Assembly (NCBI GenBank): GCA_035552775.1
Contig: DASZKW010000079.1
Span: 1-27,299, forward strand
Source of the DNA: DASZKW01 sp035552775
Lineage (GTDB): Bacteria; Actinomycetota; Acidimicrobiia; Acidimicrobiales; Palsa-688
Reading direction: 5' to 3'
Length of the DNA stretch: 27,299 bases
The position numbers and the translations under genes are program-made. Below are positions 1-8,021 of the stretch, in pieces. The notes beneath the pieces are model-generated. The model saw only the letters and a list, made by a program, of their open reading frames with translations. It was not told where the DNA came from and ran no database searches. Position 1 is the first letter of the stretch, and each line of letters starts with the position of its first letter.

Positions 1-13
1 CACTCCCTGGGAC

Positions 14-948
14 TCAACTGAGCTGGTTCTCCGGCTCCTCGATGCCGACCAACGGTGCCGGGTCAGGGTCATGGAGGACCAGCAGGTAAGCGAGCATCTT
101 CAACGTGCCGTCAGAGGCGAACTTGGCAAGTATCGGCTCGACGAACGGGGCATCCTTGATCCGAAGCAGGAGACGACCGTCCGCCAACAGGTCGGCGTCG
201 ACTCGCTCCAGACTCGGGATGCGTCTGGCGAGGATCTCCAAGATGGCTGTCAAGCGTTCGGGGTGCTGTTGCCTGAGGTACTGGAGGACGTTCGCTAGGT
301 TGTCTCCGGTCTGCGAGAGCCGTTCCTGTGGCCCTGACTCCGGGACGCCTCGGGTGTGGTCGGCACTGAGATACGACAGGTACCAGCCGCTGATGAAGCG
401 GCGGAGCGCACTGACTCGGGGGTGGCCGGCGAACTGGCCGAGGGTATTGACGGCGAGCAGATCGGGTGACTCCAACGCCTCGGACCGGCGCTCGTCGTCG
501 ATCTCGGGAAGCTCCCCGGAGATGACGTTGCCCTCCCCGTTCCTGAACTCCAGGAAGTTGAAGGGCCGCCCGCCCCGCCCCCAACGCAACCACTCGTCGA
601 CCACTATCGGCCCCCGAGACGACTCCGCGATGGCCAGGTGATAGGTGATCGGCGGCGTGCTCGGATGCTCCCGGTACTTCAGCTCGATGACGATCGGGCC
701 ATCCTCGCTCGACTTCGCATCTCCTTGAAGCGGTTTCTCCTATCCCATGCCCTCCGAAGGCCGACGGTGAAGCACTCCGAGAGAAAGGCGAAGACGTCGA
801 ACAGAGTCGACTTGCCACTGCCATTGGGGCCGAGGAGCACGGACAGAGGGGTCAACTTCTTCAGCTCCAGGTCATGCAGGACGCGATAGTTGCGGACCCG
901 CAGACTCTCGATGCGAGGTGTCTCGAGGACCGGCTGCAGCAAGCTCAT
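14..948 (-). pseudogene. Broken AAA-family ATPase (RecF/SMC-like, AAA15 type)
   Basis: The N-terminal piece (948 down to about 715) starts with ATG and carries a clear Walker A motif, GPNGSGKST, in an ABC/SMC-type ATPase head. The rest of the protein continues in another frame: reading AGC GAG GAT GGC from about 713 restores a continuous protein (SEDGPIVIELKYREHPS onward) that runs into the segment ending at 14. It reaches a Walker B-like GIEEPEN and then stops at a TGA at 14-16, where family members continue for roughly 100 more residues. Two lesions are therefore visible: a one-base loss (or two-base gain) near 713-720 and loss of the C-terminus with the signature region after Walker B. Family members are often called predicted ATPases or OLD-like proteins and are frequently found in accessory DNA. 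A sequencing error could explain the frameshift but not easily the early stop. Confidence 0.75.
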
Positions 949-1227
949 CGCATGGTTATCCTGGCACGCCGCCCGCCATGGTGCCGAAGGACCTGAAGGG
1001 CTCAGGCCGGGACACCGTTCGTCAGCGGAGGATGGTCAGCGGACGATGGTTGACCCGCCCGACTGCGAGTCCCCTCTCCGAAGGTTCGACTCGCACACCG
1101 AGGCGTACCGGCGGTAAGGCGCCACCATTCCGGCCCCTGGTTCTCCGGAAGGGCGGCTAAGGCCTAGGTCGCCACCGGCGGTCCCGGTTCGACCTCCATG
1201 GCCCTCGTCACCCTGCGCCGGTCAACC

Positions 1228-1261
1228 CCATCGCGCGGACCATAGACCCTCCGCGCGATGG
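1228..1261. repeat. 12-bp perfect inverted repeat (hairpin)
   Basis: The arm CCATCGCGCGGA (1228-1239) is followed after 10 bases by its exact complement TCCGCGCGATGG (1250-1261). A partial third copy, CGCGCGATGG, follows at 1263-1272. There is no T-tract on either side. It may be a tail-less terminator for the upstream minus-strand tRNA or a protein-binding palindrome. Confidence 0.55.
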
Positions 1262-1301
1262 ACGCGCGATGGGCGGTTCCCAATGTACGCCCCGAGCCGC
1301 C

Positions 1302-1327
1302 AAAAAAGCCCCTGACCAGCACTTTTC
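1302..1327 (-). terminator. Possible terminator after tRNA-Gly
   Basis: On the minus strand, directly after the tRNA, AAAAGT pairs imperfectly with GCTTTT across an 11-base loop, and the second arm runs into six T residues. The stem is weak, so this is a tentative call based mainly on the T-tract and the position. Confidence 0.35.
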
Positions 1328-1331
1328 CAAG

Positions 1332-1402
1332 AGCGAGCGACGGGAATCGAACCCGCGTTCTCAGCTTGGGAAGCTGATGTTCTACCTCTGAACTACGCTC
1401 GC
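1332..1402 (-). tRNA. trnG: tRNA-Gly (anticodon CCC)
   Basis: The minus strand folds as a 71-nt cloverleaf. The acceptor arm GCGAGCG pairs with CGCTCGC, and the D-arm is GTTC/GAAC. The anticodon stem TCAGC/GCTGA encloses the loop TTCCCAA, giving anticodon CCC. The T-arm has the usual GGTTCGATTCC core. The discriminator base is T and CCA is not encoded (CTT follows). It reads GGG glycine codons. It lies 16 nt downstream of the HD-domain gene on the same strand. Confidence 0.95.
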
Positions 1403-1418
1403 AGTACCGCCACGGACA

Positions 1419-2045
1419 CTAGTCCTCGGGTCCAGACCGCAACACGCCGTCGGCCACGGCTCCGGCTACGATCTGCTGGGCCAGTGCCCACAACTCGGGG
1501 GCGCCGGTGTCGATGACAGAGTTAACGGCGAGTACCCGGTCGGCGGTGATCCCGTGGACCGCCCAGCCGCCGCCATCGGCTGAGGCATTTTGCAGCATCG
1601 GCTGGAGGCGGTCCAGGGCGCCGGCGAAGCGAGCCTCGGGTGTCGCCTTGGCCTCGAACTCGTCCCACACGCCCCGGGCCCACTCCTCCTGGGCCTTCGG
1701 GAGGAGCCCGAAGATCCGGTCGGCGGCGGCCAACTCCTTGTCCACCGCGGCGGCCCGGGCCGCGGTGTCGTAGATGAAGGCGTCGCCCGCGTCGATCTCC
1801 ACCACGTCGTGGAGGAGGAGCATGGCGACGACCCGGGCCACGTCGACCGGCTCGGCGGCGTACTCGGCCAGCACGAGCGCCATCACCGCCAGGTGCCACA
1901 TGTGCTCGGCGTCGTCCTCTGGGCGGCTGCCGTCGGTCAGGGGGTTTCGCCGCCGGATGTGCTTGACCTTGTCGATCTCCAGGCAGAACCGGAGCTGTCG
2001 AGCGAGGCGATCGGTGACCTCGGTGGCCGCCAGCGGATCACGCAT
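1419..2045 (-). CDS. HD-domain hydrolase (YfbR/HDDC2-like 5'-nucleotidase family)
   Basis: This 208-residue protein is a cytoplasmic metal-dependent phosphohydrolase of the HD superfamily, closest in pattern to HD_3 proteins (YfbR, HDDC2), which remove phosphate from deoxynucleoside monophosphates. The metal-site order is visible: a His in AEHMWHLAVMA (about residue 48), the HD pair in LLLHDVVEIDAGD (about residue 79), and a late Asp in ALDRLQP (about residue 144). The length is usual for the family. The start is the ATG giving MRDPLAATEV. The gene stands alone, with only the tRNA close downstream. The substrate is not evident from sequence, so nucleotidase activity is an inference from the family. 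Confidence 0.85.
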   Translation of the reverse strand: MRDPLAATEVTDRLARQLRFCLEIDKVKHIRRRNPLTDGSRPEDDAEHMWHLAVMALVLAEYAAEPVDVARVVAMLLLHDVVEIDAGDAFIYDTAARAAAVDKELAAADRIFGLLPKAQEEWARGVWDEFEAKATPEARFAGALDRLQPMLQNASADGGGWAVHGITADRVLAVNSVIDTGAPELWALAQQIVAGAVADGVLRSGPED

Positions 2046-2242
2046 CCCGCAGTATGGCCCAGGACACGATGATCAAATCCACCGAAACTGACCGAAAGGA
2101 CACACTTCCTGCCCGTTTGGCGGGATGGCGGCACTCTGAATGTGCCTCCGTGCGAGAACGGTATATGTTATGTGCTCTGGAGTGGGAACCCGCCACCTAC
2201 TCCAGGAAGAGCGTGTCCGAGATCCGCCGCTCGGCCGCTCCG

Positions 2243-2270
2243 CCGATGGCGCCCCTTGGGGCGCCATCGG
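2243..2270. terminator. 13-bp perfect hairpin downstream of the TlpA-like gene
   Basis: CCGATGGCGCCCC (2243-2255) and its exact complement (2258-2270) are separated by only TT. The element lies 56 nt past the stop of the minus-strand TlpA-like gene. It lacks a T-tract, as many high-GC actinobacterial terminators do. Confidence 0.5.
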
Positions 2271-2325
2271 TGTACCTGGGCACGGCGACGTCGATGCACC
2301 CGGGGCCGACGCAGGTGTAGCTGGG

Positions 2326-2850
2326 CTACGAGGCCCCGACGGCGGCGTCGAGAGTGGCAACGGTCACCCCCCCGAACAGGCGGGCGACAAGCTTGCCGTC
2401 GGGAGCGATGACCAGCGACTGGGGCAACCCGGCGACCCCGTAGGCGGAGGTGATGTCGTCGTTGGCGTCCTCCACGATGGGCCATGTCATCCCGTGATCA
2501 CGTTCGAAGCTGCGAGCAGCGCCGGATGAGTCGTTGTAGAGCACGCCTACCACGTGCACCGACCCCGCGACATCGGGGGGATGGGCCACGAAGCGGACAA
2601 GCTGAGGGGTCTCACGCCGGCAGGGGACGCACCAGGTGGCGAAGAAGTTGAGCACCAGCCAGTGCCCCCGTTCCTGGCCGGAGCTGAGGTGCGACCCGTC
2701 GATGGTTGCCCCCGACCAGGCGGGCGCCGGCCGGCCCACCACCGCCCCCGCCGACGAGGGGCTGCCCCCGCATGACGCCACCACGGCCGCCGCCCCGCTG
2801 ACCAGGGCGGCCGTCGCCAGACACGAGCCAAGCAGCCGGCGGATGTTCAC
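2326..2850 (-). CDS. TlpA/ResA-like thioredoxin-fold lipoprotein
   Basis: This 174-residue protein is an exported thiol-disulfide oxidoreductase of the TlpA/ResA/AhpC-TSA type. The GTG at 2850 (MNIRRLLGSC) is chosen because it gives a classic signal peptide with the lipobox VASC near residue 26, so the protein should be lipid-anchored outside the membrane. The redoxin domain follows with the active site WCVPC in FFATWCVPCRRETPQ, then the cis-Pro region GVAGLPQSLVIAPDG. Relatives reduce apocytochrome c or other extracytoplasmic disulfides; which applies here is unknown. The frame stays open far upstream into the opposite gene, but that extension has no domain content and would bury the signal peptide. 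It is divergent from the PhzF-like gene, 112 bp apart. Confidence 0.87.
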   Translation of the reverse strand: MNIRRLLGSCLATAALVSGAAAVVASCGGSPSSAGAVVGRPAPAWSGATIDGSHLSSGQERGHWLVLNFFATWCVPCRRETPQLVRFVAHPPDVAGSVHVVGVLYNDSSGAARSFERDHGMTWPIVEDANDDITSAYGVAGLPQSLVIAPDGKLVARLFGGVTVATLDAAVGAS

Positions 2851-2962
2851 CCCCCGCGTCACCTGACGGGCGCGCGGCGGGGCCCTTTCCCCATCCCTTC
2901 CCCAGCCGACACTGTCACGGAGGGAAACCCTATGGCCGCCCGCCGGCCCATCGGGTAGCACG

Positions 2963-3814
2963 GTGGGCGTGAGCCTCCCGCCGCTGTTCCACGTCGACGC
3001 CTTCACCGATCGGCCCTTCACCGGGAACCCCGCCGCCGTTTGCCTGCCGGAGTCGGCTCCTTCCGAGCCCTGGATGGCCGCCATGGCAGCCGAGATGAAC
3101 CTGGCCGAGACCGCTTTCTGCTGGCCAGAAGCCGAGGCGTGGCGGCTGCGCTGGTTCACGCCTGCGGTCGAGGTGCCGCTTTGCGGGCACGCCACCGTCG
3201 CCACCGCCCACGTCATGTGGGAGGAGGGCGTGGTCGCCCCGAAGGAGGCGATCGCGTTCGAGACCCTCAGCGGCCGCCTCTCTGCCCGCGCCGACGGCGC
3301 CCTGATCGAGCTCGACTTCCCGGCCCTGCCCCCCACCGCCCTGGAGCGGGGCGGCGTGGCTGAGCTCTCGGGGTTGTTCGCCACCGACGTCGCATACGCC
3401 GGGGTGGAGGCTGGCGGGGCGGCCGGCGAACGCCGTGACCGAGCAGACACCAAGGCGCTGGTGGAGCTGGGGTCGGCCGGCGCCGTCCGCGACCTGCGAC
3501 CCGACCTGGCCGGCATCGCCCGACTCGGCTACCAGGGCTTGGTGGTGACGGCGCCCGGAGACAGCGAGGGCGTGGACTACGTGTTACGGTTCTTCGCCCC
3601 CAACGCGGGGATCCCCGAGGACCCCGTCACCGGCTCCGCGCAGTGCGTAGCCGGCCCGCATTGGGCGGCGCGCACGGGCAGACAGGATCTCATGGCCGCC
3701 CAGGTATCCCCCCGTGGTGGGCGCCTGCGGGTGAGGGTGCTCGGAGACCGGGTGGCCATCGCCGGCCACGCGGTCACCGTCTCGCGGGGCCGCCTCGCCG
3801 TGGAACCGGGCTGA
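2963..3814 (+). CDS. PhzF-family isomerase/epimerase
   Basis: This 283-residue cytoplasmic protein has the two-lobed diaminopimelate-epimerase fold of the PhzF family. Family marks are visible: HVDAFTDRPFTGNPAAVCL at the start, the catalytic Glu in EMNLAETAFC (about residue 48), WFTPAVEVPLCGHAT in lobe one, and the second-lobe block FFAPNAGIPEDPVTGSAQC. True PhzF isomerises dihydro-hydroxyanthranilate in phenazine synthesis, but no phenazine genes are nearby, so a different small substrate is likely. The start is GTG at 2963, with GTG at 2969 possible. No clear ribosome site precedes it, which is compatible with a leaderless mRNA. Its length is normal. Confidence 0.9.
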   Translation: MGVSLPPLFHVDAFTDRPFTGNPAAVCLPESAPSEPWMAAMAAEMNLAETAFCWPEAEAWRLRWFTPAVEVPLCGHATVATAHVMWEEGVVAPKEAIAFETLSGRLSARADGALIELDFPALPPTALERGGVAELSGLFATDVAYAGVEAGGAAGERRDRADTKALVELGSAGAVRDLRPDLAGIARLGYQGLVVTAPGDSEGVDYVLRFFAPNAGIPEDPVTGSAQCVAGPHWAARTGRQDLMAAQVSPRGGRLRVRVLGDRVAIAGHAVTVSRGRLAVEPG

Positions 3815-4206
3815 CAACCGCAGGGCGGTGGCGGCGCTGTCGGTGCGAACGTCGTTCTCCGCACGCCAGTATGGGCTGGCGCTCTCGGGCGACGCCCGGT
3901 TCGCCGACCGGGGCCCACCAAAGGCGAAGAGTCCGGGGCGCCGGCTCGACCGGGGCGAGCAGCCGAGCGGCGCCCCGGAACCTGAGCGGACCCAACGGCC
4001 AGCCCGACAACTGAAGCTGTGCCCGGCCCGAGGGCGCTGGCAGACCCACCGCTGTGTGCCCGCCAGGCACACAGCGGATGAGTCGACCTTGGCGCATCTA
4101 TGCCCACCAGCCCGGCCACCCAAAACCTCAATGCCCACGCTGGTCAACCACGCCGGCCGCCGGCCGCCCGCCTCCCGACCTTCCCGCCGCCACGCCGGCC
4201 GTGGGG
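3815..4206. other. Gene-free stretch between convergent genes
   Basis: The 392 bases between the PhzF-like gene and sdhB show no recognisable coding region. The open frames crossing it are low-complexity Arg/Pro/Ala translations. The only clear structure is the hairpin at 4049-4077. Confidence 0.6.
4049..4077. terminator. 12-bp perfect hairpin between convergent genes
   Basis: CCGCTGTGTGCC (4049-4060) pairs perfectly with GGCACACAGCGG (4066-4077) around a five-base loop. It lies between the ends of the PhzF-like gene and the sdh operon, so it probably ends transcription from both sides. No T-tract is present. Confidence 0.6.
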
Positions 4207-4965
4207 TCACGCCGACAGGGCACGCCCCTTGCGGCGCCGGCGGAAGTACCGCACCGGGTCGTACTTGACGTCGACCACCCGCTCCTTCATGGGAATGATC
4301 GCATTGTCGGTGATCTTGATGTTTTCCGGGCACACCTCGGTACAGCACTTCGTGATGTTGCATAGCCCTAGGCCCCGCTCCTCCTGGACGGACTGCTTGC
4401 GGTCCAGGTCGTCGTTGGGGTGCATGTCGAGCTCCGCGTAGCGGATGAAAAAGCGTGGCCCCGAAAACGCCGCCTTGTTCTCCTCGTGGTCCCGGACCAC
4501 GTGGCAAGTGTTCTGGCACAGCCAGCACTCGATGCACTTGCGGAACTCCTGGGAGCGCTCGACGTCGACCTGGGCCATCCTGAACGGCGCCGTGGGCTGC
4601 TCGGCGCTCGGCGTGAAGGCGGGGACCTGCTCGGCCTTGCGATAGTTCCACGACACGTCGGTCACCAGGTCCCTGATCACCGGGAAGGTACGCAGCGGCG
4701 TGACGGTGATGGGCTCGCCGGGAGGGAATGTCGACAGCCGGGCCAGACACATGAGCCGGGGCCGACCGTTGATCTCGGCCGAGCACGAGCCGCACTTGCC
4801 GGCCTTGCAGTTCCACCTCACCGCCATGTCGCCGGCCTGGTGGGCCTGCACGTGGTGGACGGCATCAAGCACGACCTCGCCCTCCTCCACCGGCGTTGTG
4901 TAATCCACCAGCGTCCCGCCGGAGGCGTCGCCCCGCCAGATCCGCATCGCGAGGTCGTAGGTCAA
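4207..4965 (-). CDS. sdhB: Succinate dehydrogenase iron-sulfur subunit
   Basis: This 252-residue electron-transfer subunit of succinate dehydrogenase/fumarate reductase moves electrons from the flavin subunit to the membrane anchor. The N-terminal plant-type ferredoxin domain binds 2Fe-2S through CKAGKCGSC and a later LMC. The C-terminal domain holds the other two clusters in CIECWLCQNTCHV and CNITKCCTEVCPENI. The sequence resembles the Sdh1-type subunit of mycobacteria (Rv0247c family) more than E. coli SdhB. The start is TTG at 4965 (MTYDLAMRIWRGD), overlapping the sdhA stop by two bases, which suggests translational coupling; an ATG six codons further in would cut the first strand. It is the last gene of the sdhC-sdhA-sdhB operon. 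Confidence 0.95.
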   Translation of the reverse strand: MTYDLAMRIWRGDASGGTLVDYTTPVEEGEVVLDAVHHVQAHQAGDMAVRWNCKAGKCGSCSAEINGRPRLMCLARLSTFPPGEPITVTPLRTFPVIRDLVTDVSWNYRKAEQVPAFTPSAEQPTAPFRMAQVDVERSQEFRKCIECWLCQNTCHVVRDHEENKAAFSGPRFFIRYAELDMHPNDDLDRKQSVQEERGLGLCNITKCCTEVCPENIKITDNAIIPMKERVVDVKYDPVRYFRRRRKGRALSA

Positions 4966-7082
4966 TGCTGTTCCTCCAGCAGCTCGGCCAGCTCCGGCGG
5001 GGGGACGGGCAGGGCCTGGCGGCGGACGGTCACCTTGCCGTCCTCGAAAGCCACTATGACGTTGAGCTTGGACCAGAAATCGTCGGCCATCGGGAAGTCG
5101 TCACGGGTGTGGCCGCCCCGGCTCTCCTGGCGCTCCAGGGCGGCGCGCGCCACCGCCTCGGAGACCAGGACCATGTTGGGCAGGTCCAGCGACAGGTGCC
5201 AGCCGGGGTTGTACTGGCGGTGGCCCTCGACCGTCATGTCGGCCATGCGCGCCTTCACGGCGGCGATCTCGGTGAGTGCCCTCTCGATCTCGCTCTCGGT
5301 ACGGACGATGCCGACCAGTTCCTGCATCACCTCCTGCAGCGCGAGCTGCAGAGCGTAAGGATTCTCCCCGCCCGCACCCGACCCGGCCGCCGCCGACCCG
5401 CTAGCCGCCGACCCGCTAGCCGCCGACCCGCCGGCACCCGCCCCGCCGGCCGTGCCGCCCTTGAACGGGGCCAGCGCGGCAGCGGCCGCCGCGGCCACGT
5501 CGGCATCGGAAACCATCGGCCGTGACACCCCGGGGCGCCCGCCGGCAAGGGCGTTCGCGTAGGCGGCTGCCGCCTCCCCCGCCCTCTTGCCGAACACCAG
5601 CAGGTCGCTGAGGGAGTTGCCGCCGAGGCGGTTGGAGCCGTGCATCCCTCCCGCCACCTCGCCCGCCGCGTACAGGCCGGTGACCCGCGACGCGGCCGTG
5701 TCGGGGTCCACCTCCACCCCGCCCATCACGTAGTGGCAGGTGGGGCCGATCTCCATCGGCTCGGCCGTGATGTCGACGTCGGCGAGCTCCTTGAACTGGT
5801 GGTACATCGACGGCAGGCGCTTCTGGATGTACTCGGCGTTGCGGCGCGACGCGATGTCGAGGAAGACGCCACCGTGGGGCGTGCCCCGCCCCTCCTTGAT
5901 CTCGGTGTTGATGGCCCTGGCCACCTCGTCGCGGGGCAGCAGCTCGGGAGGCCGGCGGTTGTTGCGCTTGTCGGTGTACCAGCGGTCGGCCTCGTCCTCG
6001 CTGTCGGCGGTCTCCGCCTTGAAGAACTCGGGGATGTAGTCGAACATGAACCGCCGGCCCTCGGAGTTGCGCAGCACCCCCCCGTCGCCGCGAACCGACT
6101 CGGTGACCAGGATGCCCCACACCGAGGGGGGCCACACCATCCCTGTGGGGTGGAACTGGACGAACTCCATGTTGACCAGGGTCGCCCCGGCGCGCAGGGC
6201 CAGAGCGTGGCCGTCGCCGGTGTACTCCCACGAGTTCGACGTGACCCGCCACGACTTGCCGATGCCCCCCGTGGCCAGGATGACGGCGGGCGCCTCGAAC
6301 ACCACGAAGCGACCCGACTCGCGCCAGTAGGCGAACGCCCCGGCGATCCGGCCGCCGGCGCCAGCCGGGTCGCTCGGGTCGCCCGGGTCGCTCGGCGAGC
6401 CTCGCTCTCTGCTGGTCGGGTCGCTCGGCGAGCCTCGCTCCCTGCTGGTCGGGTCGCTCGGCGAGCCTCGCTCCCTGCTGGTCGGGTCGCGCGAGCCTCG
6501 CTCTCTGCTGGTCGGGTCGCTCGGCGAGCCTCGCTCTCGGAGCAGGTCGGTGACCGTGCACTCCATGAACACGTCGATCCCCAGGCTCACCGCGCGCTGC
6601 TGGAGGGTGCGGATCATCTCCAGGCCGGTGCGGTCGCCGACGTGGGCCAAGCGGGCGTAGCGGTGGCCGCCGAAGTCGCGCTGGCTGATCAGGCCCTCGG
6701 GTGTCCTGTCGAACAGCGCCCCCCACTGCTCGAGCTCCCATACCCGCTCGGGCGCCTCCTTGGCGTGCAGCTCGGCCATGCGCCAGTGGTTGAGGAGCTT
6801 GCCCCCGCGCATGGTGTCGCGGAAGTGGACCTTCCAGTTGTCCTCCGGGTAGGCGTTGCCCATGGCGGCGGCGATGCCGCCCTCGGCCATCACTGTATGG
6901 GCCTTGCCGAGCAGGCTCTTGCAGATCACCGCGGTGCGCGCCCCGCTCTCGTGGGCGGCGATGGCGGCGCGCAGCCCTGACCCGCCGGCGCCGATGACCA
7001 CCACGTCGTAGCGCTGGCGCTCGAAGCCGTCATGGGCCGCCGAGGCGCCGGCCGCGCCCGGCGCGGGGGCCGCGTCGCTCAT
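4962..7082 (-). CDS. sdhA: Succinate dehydrogenase flavoprotein subunit with repeat insertion
   Basis: This 706-residue FAD subunit oxidises succinate to fumarate at the inner face of the membrane. The dinucleotide-binding GAGGSG lies at about residues 31-36. His62 in GKAHTVMAEGG matches the covalent-FAD histidine. The substrate-site blocks VQFHPTG, TESVRGDGG and SNRLGGNSLSDLLVFG are all present. The ATG at 7082 overlaps the sdhC stop by one base (TGATG); the frame stays open upstream but only as a shadow of sdhC. The protein is about 60 residues longer than Sdh1-type relatives. Two low-complexity insertions explain this: an 11-residue tandem repeat at about residues 183-241 and an Ala/Gly/Ser linker coded near 5366-5455. 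All catalytic blocks are intact, so the enzyme is probably active. Confidence 0.95.
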   Translation of the reverse strand: MSDAAPAPGAAGASAAHDGFERQRYDVVVIGAGGSGLRAAIAAHESGARTAVICKSLLGKAHTVMAEGGIAAAMGNAYPEDNWKVHFRDTMRGGKLLNHWRMAELHAKEAPERVWELEQWGALFDRTPEGLISQRDFGGHRYARLAHVGDRTGLEMIRTLQQRAVSLGIDVFMECTVTDLLRERGSPSDPTSRERGSRDPTSRERGSPSDPTSRERGSPSDPTSRERGSPSDPGDPSDPAGAGGRIAGAFAYWRESGRFVVFEAPAVILATGGIGKSWRVTSNSWEYTGDGHALALRAGATLVNMEFVQFHPTGMVWPPSVWGILVTESVRGDGGVLRNSEGRRFMFDYIPEFFKAETADSEDEADRWYTDKRNNRRPPELLPRDEVARAINTEIKEGRGTPHGGVFLDIASRRNAEYIQKRLPSMYHQFKELADVDITAEPMEIGPTCHYVMGGVEVDPDTAASRVTGLYAAGEVAGGMHGSNRLGGNSLSDLLVFGKRAGEAAAAYANALAGGRPGVSRPMVSDADVAAAAAAALAPFKGGTAGGAGAGGSAASGSAASGSAAAGSGAGGENPYALQLALQEVMQELVGIVRTESEIERALTEIAAVKARMADMTVEGHRQYNPGWHLSLDLPNMVLVSEAVARAALERQESRGGHTRDDFPMADDFWSKLNVIVAFEDGKVTVRRQALPVPPPELAELLEEQH
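5366..5455 (-). repeat. Ala/Gly/Ser-rich linker repeat within sdhA
   Basis: The DNA repeats a roughly 15-bp unit (CCGACCCGCTAGCCG) and encodes runs of SAASG and GAGG between the substrate domain and the C-terminal helical domain of SdhA. It is in frame and probably forms a flexible surface loop. Confidence 0.7.
6385..6540 (-). repeat. 33-bp tandem repeat inside sdhA
   Basis: On the plus strand, units beginning GGGTCGCTCGGCGAGCC start at 6385, 6418, 6451, 6484 and 6514. The first three are 33 bp with one or two differences, the fourth is 30 bp (three bases lost, frame kept) and the fifth is partial. Each full unit encodes the 11-residue unit SRERGSPSDPT. Near-identity of the copies points to recent slippage or unequal exchange. 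Confidence 0.9.
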
Positions 7083-7921
7083 CAGAAGAACCTCGGGTCG
7101 ATGATCGTGCCGCTGGCGACGAGACGTACGTACAGGTCGGTGAGCCCCACGAAGACCAGGCTGGCCCACGCGAACTGCATGTGCTTGGTGTTGAGCTTGG
7201 TGACCAGGCACCAGAACTTGAAGCGGACGGGATGGCGCGAGAAGTGCTTGAGGCGACCCCCCACGATGTGGCGGCAGGAGTGGCACGACATCGAGTACAG
7301 CCACAGCAGCACGGCGTTGACGACCAGCATCAGGGTCCCGAAGCCGGCGTGGCCCCACTGGTCGTTGTGGTTGCGGAACGACACCACCGCGTCGTAGGTG
7401 AGTATGGCGTTGAAGACGAGACCCAGGTAGAAGAAGTACCGGTGGACGTTCTGCACGATCAGGGGAAACCTGGTCTCACCGCTGTAGCGCTTGTGCGGTT
7501 CGCCCACCGCGCACGCTGGCGGTGACTGCCAGAACGAGCGGTAGTAGGCCTTGCGGTAGTAGTAGCAGGTGAGGCGGAAGCCGAGGGGCACGATGAGCAC
7601 GATGATGGCGGGGGAGATGGCCCACCAGGGGCCGACGATCCCGACGGTGGGGGCGTGGGTAATCGCCGAGCCGGCCCGGGCGCTCATGCACGTCGTCGCC
7701 AGGCACGGCGAATAGAACGGCGAGATGTACGGCTTGTAGAAGTAGTCGGCGTGCTGGAACGCGGCCCACGTCGAGTAGGCGATGAAGGCGACGAGCACGC
7801 CGGCGGACACGGCCGGGTTGACCCACCAGCGGTCGGTCCGCAGCGTCCTGGCGGGGATCCGGGCCCGGGCGCCGGCAGGCGGCGGCACGGGCGGAGCTTG
7901 TGGTGCGAGCGGAGTGGCCAT
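7082..7921 (-). CDS. sdhC: Succinate dehydrogenase membrane anchor (Sdh1 type)
   Basis: This 279-residue integral membrane protein anchors the SdhAB dimer and passes electrons to the quinone pool. It is the single long anchor found in actinobacterial Sdh1 operons (Rv0249c-like), not the SdhC/SdhD pair. After a Pro/Ala-rich cytoplasmic tail, about five hydrophobic segments are visible near residues 36-56, 100-122, 163-183, 192-214 and 246-266. Candidate haem or quinone histidines include those in QNVHRYFFYLG and in SCHSCRHIVGG. The ATG at 7921 opens the operon and the stop overlaps sdhA by one base. The 100-bp gap upstream is shared with a divergent LysR gene. Confidence 0.87.
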   Translation of the reverse strand: MATPLAPQAPPVPPPAGARARIPARTLRTDRWWVNPAVSAGVLVAFIAYSTWAAFQHADYFYKPYISPFYSPCLATTCMSARAGSAITHAPTVGIVGPWWAISPAIIVLIVPLGFRLTCYYYRKAYYRSFWQSPPACAVGEPHKRYSGETRFPLIVQNVHRYFFYLGLVFNAILTYDAVVSFRNHNDQWGHAGFGTLMLVVNAVLLWLYSMSCHSCRHIVGGRLKHFSRHPVRFKFWCLVTKLNTKHMQFAWASLVFVGLTDLYVRLVASGTIIDPRFF

Positions 7922-8001
7922 GTCCCCTGTCCTCGTAGCGCGGCGCTCTCACCGTAAACCCTGAAGGACGAAAGGGAAAGGGAAGACCTACTCTCACAAC
8001 A

Positions 8002-8016
8002 ATAGTCGTAGCCTAT
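8002..8016. promoter_or_regulatory. Candidate LysR-type operator (T-N11-A palindrome)
   Basis: ATAG-N7-CTAT lies in the gap between sdhC and the LysR gene and contains the T-N11-A core typical of LysR boxes (T8003 to A8015). It ends six bases before the LysR start, a position suited to autorepression. The assignment rests only on pattern and position. Confidence 0.35.
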
Positions 8017-8021
8017 GGAGC

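Larger units (their letters stand above)
949..1331. other. Gene-free stretch with one long inverted repeat
   Basis: No convincing coding region lies between the decayed ATPase and the tRNA. The short open frames here show no family resemblance. The only structure seen is the hairpin at 1228-1261 and a weak terminator-like element next to the tRNA. Confidence 0.6.

Noticed and set aside
14..16. TGA at the end of the ATPase remnant as a further selenocysteine codon
   Set aside because: The context EEPENQLS is not a known Sec site and the codons after it do not resume the ATPase family.
2851..3516. N-terminal extension of the TlpA-like protein to 396 residues
   Set aside because: It is antisense to the PhzF-like gene, has no domain content and would bury the lipoprotein signal.
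3815..4206. A gene in the gap after the PhzF-like gene
   Set aside because: All frames are low-complexity with no ribosome site or family likeness.
6385..6540. CRISPR array
   Set aside because: The units are contiguous with no spacers, lie in frame within sdhA, and no cas genes are present.
5640..6980. Plus-strand open frame opposite sdhA
   Set aside because: Its composition mirrors the sdhA codons and repeats and it has no recognisable domain.
7083..7358. N-terminal extension of SdhA giving a 798-residue protein
   Set aside because: It is the sdhC gene read in another frame; the ATG at 7082 gives the family start.
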